A DNA stretch of 64,000 nucleotides, taken from Roseibium marinum. Its GTDB lineage: Bacteria; Pseudomonadota; Alphaproteobacteria; Rhizobiales; Stappiaceae. A program made the translations under genes and the position numbers. The stretch is taken from contig NZ_PPCN01000001.1 of the NCBI RefSeq assembly GCF_002906165.1, forward strand, positions 1-64,000, written 5' to 3'. How positions within the stretch are numbered: position 1 is the first letter of the stretch; every line of letters begins with the position of its first letter. Below are positions 59,819-64,000 of this stretch, in pieces. Below the pieces are notes generated by a model, which worked only from the letters and a program-made list of their open reading frames with translations, ran no database searches and was not told where the DNA came from.

Positions 59819-60733
59819 ATGTCCCGCACGCTTGTGATTGCCGCCGGGCAACTCGGTCCGGTTGCCCGCAAGGAAAAACGCTCGTCCGTGGTCTCCCGGA
59901 TGACGAGCCTGATGGAAACGGCGGCGGACCGCAATGCGGACCTTGTCGTCTTTCCCGAACTCGCCCTCACCACCTTCTTTCCGCGCTGGTACATGGAGGA
60001 TCAGGCCGAGATCGATGCGTTCTTCGAGACCGAAATGCCTTCGGAAGAAACCTTGCCGCTGTTCGATGCCGCAAGACGCCTGGGTCTCGCCTTCTCGTTC
60101 GGTTTCGCGGAAAAGACGGTCGACGATAATGGGGAAACCCGGCGGTTCAACACCTCGCTTCTGGTCGCGCCGGATGGTGCGATCCTGCTGAAATACCGTA
60201 AGATCCATTTGCCGGGTCACCGGGAAAACGAAACCTGGCGGCCTTTCCAGCATCTGGAAAAACGCTATTTCGAAACCGGCGACCTCGGCTTCCCGGTGGC
60301 GGAAGCCCTTGGCGGGCGGGTCGGAATGTGCATCTGCAACGACAGGCGCTGGCCGGAAACCTTCCGCATGCTCGGTCTGCAGAAGGCGGAACTGGTCCTG
60401 CTCGGATACAACACGCCGGTTCATTATCCACCGGCGCCCGAACATGACCACCTGCAGGACTTTCACAACCATCTTTCCATGCAGGCAGGTGCCTATCAGA
60501 ACGGCACCTGGGTCGTGGGGGTTGCCAAGGCCGGGTGCGAGGAAGGCTGCGACCTGATTGGCGGGACCTGTATCATTGCGCCGACCGGAGAAATCGTCGC
60601 CAGGTGCTCGACACTGGGCGACGAACTGATCACGGCCGTTTGCAACCTGGATCGCTGCCGGGAGATCCAGGACAACATTTTCGATTTCGCGCAGCACAGG
60701 CAGCCGCGGCACTATGGTCTGCTGGTGACGTGA
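59819..60733 (+). CDS. N-carbamoyl-D-amino acid amidohydrolase
   Basis: A 304-residue nitrilase-superfamily enzyme, the same length as well-studied D-carbamoylases. The Glu-Lys-Cys triad is visible: Glu in FPELALTTFF (about 47), Lys in KYRKIHLPGH (about 127) and Cys in MCICNDRRWPE (about 172), with the substrate-binding Arg pair beside it. It hydrolyses N-carbamoyl-D-amino acids to the amino acid, CO2 and ammonia. It is the logical next step after the hydantoinase at 49142. AAAGGAAA precedes the ATG. Confidence 0.94.
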   Translation: MSRTLVIAAGQLGPVARKEKRSSVVSRMTSLMETAADRNADLVVFPELALTTFFPRWYMEDQAEIDAFFETEMPSEETLPLFDAARRLGLAFSFGFAEKTVDDNGETRRFNTSLLVAPDGAILLKYRKIHLPGHRENETWRPFQHLEKRYFETGDLGFPVAEALGGRVGMCICNDRRWPETFRMLGLQKAELVLLGYNTPVHYPPAPEHDHLQDFHNHLSMQAGAYQNGTWVVGVAKAGCEEGCDLIGGTCIIAPTGEIVARCSTLGDELITAVCNLDRCREIQDNIFDFAQHRQPRHYGLLVT

Positions 60734-60737
60734 GCGG

Positions 60738-61403
60738 ATGACGATTGTCCTGATCAATCCCAACACGTCGCCGAACACCACCGAAGCTATGGTGAAGATA
60801 GCGCGCGAAGCTCTGCCCCAAGCCTGCATTACCAGCGTGACGGCAGCCTTCGGCAGTCCGCTGATTTCGGACGAACCCGCTCTTGCCGTTGCAGCGGAAG
60901 CCGTCCGCGCCATCGACCTGACACGGTTCGCTGACCTGGAAGGTGTGATCGTCGCGGCCTTCGGCGACCCGGGTCTCGACGCGTTGAGGCAAACGCTCGG
61001 GGTTCCTGTTGTCGGGATCGCCGAGGCGGGTATGCTTGCGGCCGCCAGGGGCGGGCGCCGGTTTTCCGTAGCGACCACCACGCCCGATCTGGTTGACGCC
61101 ATCGAGCGCCGCGCGGAACGTTACGGCATAAGGAAGCAGCTCGCGTCCGTGCGGCTGACGGCCGGCGATCTCGCCGAGACGATGGAAACGCCCGGGTTGC
61201 TCATCGAGCGTCTGGGCGCGGTTGTCGAGGCCGCCGTCTCGCAGGATGGCGCGCAAGCCGTCGTCATCGGCGGCGGCCCGCTCGCCGTGGCGGCCCGCGC
61301 TCTCTCTTCCCGGGCGCGTGTGCCGCTGATCGAGCCTGTCCCGGAAGCAGTTCGCCGGATATGGACGGTCATTAGCGGTCCTTCCGGCAAAACGGTGCCT
61401 TGA
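60738..61403 (+). CDS. Hydantoin-racemase homologue lacking both catalytic cysteines
   Basis: A 221-residue member of the Asp/Glu/hydantoin racemase family. The N-terminal LINPNTSPNTTEAM and the AFGDPGLDALR and IGIAEAG-like (VVGIAEAGML) segments match hydantoin racemases. The two Cys that normally act as acid and base, in CFGDPG and LGCAGM, are Ala (VAAFGDPG) and Gly (VIGGGPLA). Classical racemisation therefore seems impossible. It may be a binding protein, a different enzyme or a decaying copy. It follows the carbamoylase by four bases. Confidence 0.85.
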   Translation: MTIVLINPNTSPNTTEAMVKIAREALPQACITSVTAAFGSPLISDEPALAVAAEAVRAIDLTRFADLEGVIVAAFGDPGLDALRQTLGVPVVGIAEAGMLAAARGGRRFSVATTTPDLVDAIERRAERYGIRKQLASVRLTAGDLAETMETPGLLIERLGAVVEAAVSQDGAQAVVIGGGPLAVAARALSSRARVPLIEPVPEAVRRIWTVISGPSGKTVP

Positions 61404-61544
61404 AGCGGAAAGTCCGCGTGGCCGTGCAAGCTCGGTAAATGTGCCGTGCGGACATGCGAAGACGGGTCTGACTTCAGTCGGGATATACGACTGGCCCAGG
61501 CGGGACTTCGGTAGGGGCGAATTGTAGTCGGCTGCCGGGTCGGA

Positions 61545-61835
61545 TCAGCCGATCAGCGACATCTCGCTGAGTGTAAACTCGGCGATGGCCCCCTCGGTCG
61601 CCGCCTTGTAGTCAGCCAGGTGAGGGGCATTGATGTGGTCCTGCCACAGGCCGCGGCTTTCCCAGGTTTCGTAGAACATGAAATGCGCCGGATCATCGTT
61701 GTCCAGATGGAGATCGTATCTGAGGCAGCCCGGCTCTTTGCGCGTGACCGGGATCAGCTTGAGCAGTTCGGTTTTCACGAGGCCGGTCTGGTCCGGCTTC
61801 GCATGAATATTCGCAACAATGGTCAACTCGGTCAC
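61545..61835 (-). CDS. ABM-domain (antibiotic biosynthesis/quinol monooxygenase-type) protein
   Basis: A 96-residue dimeric ferredoxin-like protein. Typical elements are LTIVANIHAKPD at the start, PVTRKEPGCLRYDLHLDND in the middle and FMFYETWESRGLWQDHI. It probably acts as a cofactor-free quinol or aromatic oxygenase or in aldehyde/quinone detoxification. The GTG start has AAGGAG eight bases upstream. It is monocistronic. A palindrome 34 bases before the start is a candidate operator. Confidence 0.85.
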   Translation of the reverse strand: MTELTIVANIHAKPDQTGLVKTELLKLIPVTRKEPGCLRYDLHLDNDDPAHFMFYETWESRGLWQDHINAPHLADYKAATEGAIAEFTLSEMSLIG

Positions 61836-62086
61836 GGCGCTGTCTCCTTAATGACGATGATCTTGTCTTAGGGTACGGACCCTAGAGCACAATGGATAAA
61901 CAGGCAGAACCGGAAATGACAATCCGTTAAATCCGGTCAATGCTCGGCGGGCATAGGCTGAAAAAGGCTGCCGGGTTCGCATGTGTGAGCCGACGGACGT
62001 TCGATCGGTATCGAATGAACCCCCAAAAGCTGATCGATCTTGAAATGATGGAGGATCTTCACGAGCGCGTCCATGACGGCCCCGGC
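61836..62086. other. Intergenic region with a candidate operator
   Basis: A 250-bp gap. It contains an inverted repeat TAGGGT (61869-61874) / ACCCTA (61879-61884) upstream of the ABM gene, possibly a TetR- or MarR-type operator. The remainder follows the ugpC stop and shows no clear terminator. An antisense reading frame that enters here is a shadow of ugpC. Confidence 0.45.
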
Positions 62087-63112
62087 CTACAGGTCCACCC
62101 GTCGCTCCGACCCGTTGTCGAAGAAGAGCGCGCGATCCGTGTCGAGCCCGACCCAGATGGACGTCTGGCCGGCTGCGATGTCCCGGCGCGGCGTGGTCAC
62201 GATCAGGCGGCCCAGTTCCGTGTCGCAATGGAGTATCAGCTCCGAGCCGGTCATTTCGGACAGAAGAACCTTTCCCGCAAAGGCCTGCCCCTCGGGTTCG
62301 CTTGTATGCAGCCGCATGTTTTCCGGACGAAGGCCCACGGTCAGGCCGCTGCGCCCCGGCCAATGGGGGAGCGTTTCAATGGGAATGAAGTTCATCGCCG
62401 GCATGCCGAGGAAGCCGGCAACGAAGCGATTGGCCGGCCGGTCGTAGATCGCGCTCGGAGTGTCGAACTGCAGGAGGTTGCCGTCCTTCATCACCGCGAC
62501 CCGGTCCGCCAGCGACAGGGCTTCGGTCTGGTCGTGGGTGACATAGACGACGGTCGCCCCGAGCTGCGTGTGCAGTTCCTTGATCTCCGTGCGCATGGTG
62601 ACCCTGAGGGCGTTGTCCAGGTTGGAGAGCGGTTCGTCCATCAGGAAGATCGAGCTGTCGCGGGCCAGAGCCCGGCCCATGGCGACCCGCTGGCGCTGGC
62701 CGCCGGAAAGCGCGCCGGGCTTGCGGTCGAGATAGGCTTCGAGCTTCAGCGTCCGGGCGACGTCTTCTGCCCGGGCATTGCGCTCGGCCCTCGGGATGCC
62801 GCGCAGCTCCAGCCCGAAGGCGATGTTCTGGCGCACGCTCATATGCGGATAAAGCGCATAGTTCTGAAAGATCATCGCGATGTCGCGGTCCTGCGGCGGC
62901 AGTGCATTCACCCGTTTGTCCCCGATGAGGATATTGCCCTCCACGCAGGTCTCCAGCCCGGCGACAAGGCGCAGGAGCGTCGATTTCCCGCAGCCGGACG
63001 GCCCGACGATGACAACGAATTCCCCGGCCCGGATATCCATGGAGACGCCATGCAGGACTTCCGGTCCGCCCGCATAGGACTTGCGGATGTTCTCTAGCTG
63101 AATGCTGCTCAT
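62087..63112 (-). CDS. ugpC: UgpC-type sugar/glycerophosphate ABC ATPase
   Basis: A 341-residue ATPase of the MalK/UgpC group. Walker A is GPSGCGKSTLL (about 36-46), the signature LSGGQRQRVAMGRAL, Walker B IFLMDEPLSNLD. The C-terminal TOBE/OB region has VGLRPENMRL. It overlaps the phosphodiesterase gene by ATGA. With the phosphodiesterase and the UgpE-like permease it forms part of a glycerol-3-phosphate or glycerophosphodiester importer; the binding protein and first permease lie beyond the window. Confidence 0.92.
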   Translation of the reverse strand: MSSIQLENIRKSYAGGPEVLHGVSMDIRAGEFVVIVGPSGCGKSTLLRLVAGLETCVEGNILIGDKRVNALPPQDRDIAMIFQNYALYPHMSVRQNIAFGLELRGIPRAERNARAEDVARTLKLEAYLDRKPGALSGGQRQRVAMGRALARDSSIFLMDEPLSNLDNALRVTMRTEIKELHTQLGATVVYVTHDQTEALSLADRVAVMKDGNLLQFDTPSAIYDRPANRFVAGFLGMPAMNFIPIETLPHWPGRSGLTVGLRPENMRLHTSEPEGQAFAGKVLLSEMTGSELILHCDTELGRLIVTTPRRDIAAGQTSIWVGLDTDRALFFDNGSERRVDL

Positions 63113-63858
63113 CTGGTCTCGTCCGTTTGCAGGCGGTTGCGGATGGCGATGGCAAGGCTCGGCCTGTCGGTGGTGAAAACCTTCACGCCGAGCGTCAGCG
63201 CCTTTTCGATCTGTTCCTGCGTGTGGGCCGCCCAGCAGCCGAATTCCAGCCCGGCCTCCTGGGCCGCGCTCAGGAGAGACCGGTCGGCTCTGTCCACATG
63301 AACACCGATTTCGGAAATGTTGTGGTCCCTGGCTAGTTTGATGACCGTCGGGACGCCGAGTTGGGTCAGCACGGGCGGGCTGACAAGCCAGAGCCGCGGC
63401 CGCTCTGTCGCCGCGGCCAGATGCTTGTGCGTCTCGATCAGGAACGAGGAAAACACCGTGCGCTCGAGCATGCCCTGCCGCTCAAGCGTTTCCACCACAT
63501 GCGGGACAAAATCCTCGTATGGCCGGCCGTCCGGTCCGGGTTTGATCTCGCAGCGGAAATCCACACGGCTGTCCCGGTAAAGGGAGCAGAGCTCTTCCAG
63601 AAGCAGCGGATGACCGCCAGCGCCATAATCGATGACGGCAGCGCGCACCTCGGCTTCGCTCATGTCGCGGATCGCGCCGCTCCGGTCCGTGGTCCGGTCC
63701 AGCGTCGGATCGTGATGGACCACAAGAGCGTCGTCCGAGGTGGGGTGAAGGTCGAACTCGACCTCCTCGAGGGCCAGTCCTGCGGTGGCGGCGAAACCGG
63801 CCGGCGTGCTGTCGCCGAATTCAAGCGTGCCGCCGCGATGGGATGCAATACGGGTCAT
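63109..63858 (-). CDS. Glycerophosphodiester phosphodiesterase
   Basis: A 249-residue GDPD TIM-barrel enzyme. The N-terminal HRGG, EVEFDLHPTSDD and VVHHDPTLDRTTDRSG segments hold the catalytic His pair and metal-binding Glu and Asp, and EIKPG is the next metal site. It hydrolyses glycerophosphodiesters to glycerol-3-phosphate plus an alcohol. It has no signal peptide, so it acts in the cytosol on imported diesters. A start 12 bases upstream, directly after the permease stop, is equally possible. Confidence 0.92.
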   Translation of the reverse strand: MTRIASHRGGTLEFGDSTPAGFAATAGLALEEVEFDLHPTSDDALVVHHDPTLDRTTDRSGAIRDMSEAEVRAAVIDYGAGGHPLLLEELCSLYRDSRVDFRCEIKPGPDGRPYEDFVPHVVETLERQGMLERTVFSSFLIETHKHLAAATERPRLWLVSPPVLTQLGVPTVIKLARDHNISEIGVHVDRADRSLLSAAQEAGLEFGCWAAHTQEQIEKALTLGVKVFTTDRPSLAIAIRNRLQTDETR

Positions 63859-63870
63859 CGAAAGTTCCAT

Positions 63871-64000
63871 TTATTTGACGGCGCCCATGGTGATGCCGCG
63901 CACCAGGTGGCGCTCGACGAAAATGAAGCCGAGAAGGATCGGGAGAATGGTGATGGTCGAGGCGGCCATGACGAGCGGCCAGTTGACGACGTCCTCGCCC
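63871..64000 (-). CDS. ABC permease, UgpE-like, C-terminal end (partial)
   Basis: Only the last 42 codons are inside the window, and the gene continues past base 64000. The visible part includes GEDVVNWPLVMAASTITILP and FVERHLVRGITMGAVK, the standard C-terminal end of MalG/UgpE-type permeases. It lies directly upstream of the phosphodiesterase and ugpC-type genes. Confidence 0.88.
   Translation of the reverse strand, partial: GEDVVNWPLVMAASTITILPILLGFIFVERHLVRGITMGAVK

Noticed and set aside
61412..61453. A possible terminator hairpin GTCCGC...GCGGAC after the racemase homologue
   Set aside because: The stem is short and interrupted, the loop is long and there is no T-run.
1..64000. tRNA, rRNA, CRISPR arrays and prophage genes
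   Set aside because: I looked for characteristic motifs and repeats and found none. A covariance-model scan would be needed for small RNAs.

Overview
The window is GC-rich DNA with short intergenic gaps, long ATGA-overlapping operons and a very high density of TRAP and ABC importers. This suggests an alphaproteobacterium with a broad diet, possibly of the marine Stappiaceae/Roseibium or Rhodobacterales type; that placement is inference from gene content only. I see no rRNA, tRNA or CRISPR array. The left edge holds the 3' end of an IS3-family transposase. Everything else reads as a string of self-contained catabolic modules, each made of an importer, enzymes and a local regulator.

Layout. 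(1) 0.8-10.1 kb: a minus-strand TRAP operon (DctP-DctQ-DctM plus two short-chain dehydrogenases) diverges from an IclR regulator followed by a thiolase, an acyl-CoA synthetase and a tandem PCC-domain protein. (2) 10.2-17.3 kb: a Gfo/Idh/MocA oxidoreductase, a GntR regulator carrying two winged-helix domains, and a plus-strand SDR, Ldh-family dehydrogenase and TRAP operon. (3) 17.3-36.5 kb: a LacI regulon marked by repeated TGCAATCGATTGCA operators. It holds a resorcylate-decarboxylase-type amidohydrolase, LacI itself, a hydroxyacid dehydrogenase with a complete Liv-type ABC importer, a beta-etherase-like GST and a small membrane protein. A second operon follows: an M24-fold protein, a TPP-dependent 2-oxoacid dehydrogenase complex with a divided E2, an aldehyde dehydrogenase and a two-subunit molybdenum hydroxylase. 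(4) 36.5-42.4 kb: a minus-strand operon of GntR, TRAP importer, amidase and a FAH-family hydratase/hydrolase. (5) 42.8-61.4 kb: two neighbouring modules for cyclic amides. The first has GntR, a polyamine-type ABC importer, an arylmalonate-decarboxylase-like Asp/Glu racemase-superfamily enzyme, a PuuE-like deacetylase-fold hydrolase and a hydantoinase. The second has a peptide-type ABC importer divergent from GntR, an amidase, diaminopropionate ammonia-lyase, an N-carbamoyl-D-amino acid hydrolase and a hydantoin-racemase homologue. (6) 61.5-64 kb: an ABM-domain monooxygenase, then UgpC-type ATPase, glycerophosphodiester phosphodiesterase and the end of a UgpE-like permease.

The most unusual points are these. 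The E2 of the 2-oxoacid dehydrogenase is divided into a lipoyl protein whose acyltransferase domain is decayed (like an E3-binding protein) and a separate lipoyl-less catalytic subunit. The double-winged-helix GntR faces a nested composite palindrome. The hydantoin-racemase homologue has lost both catalytic cysteines. The M24 protein has Cys at an expected metal-ligand Asp. A long structured leader precedes the LacI-controlled transport operon. Strong stem-loops follow several solute-binding-protein genes, probably to raise their transcript above that of the downstream permeases.
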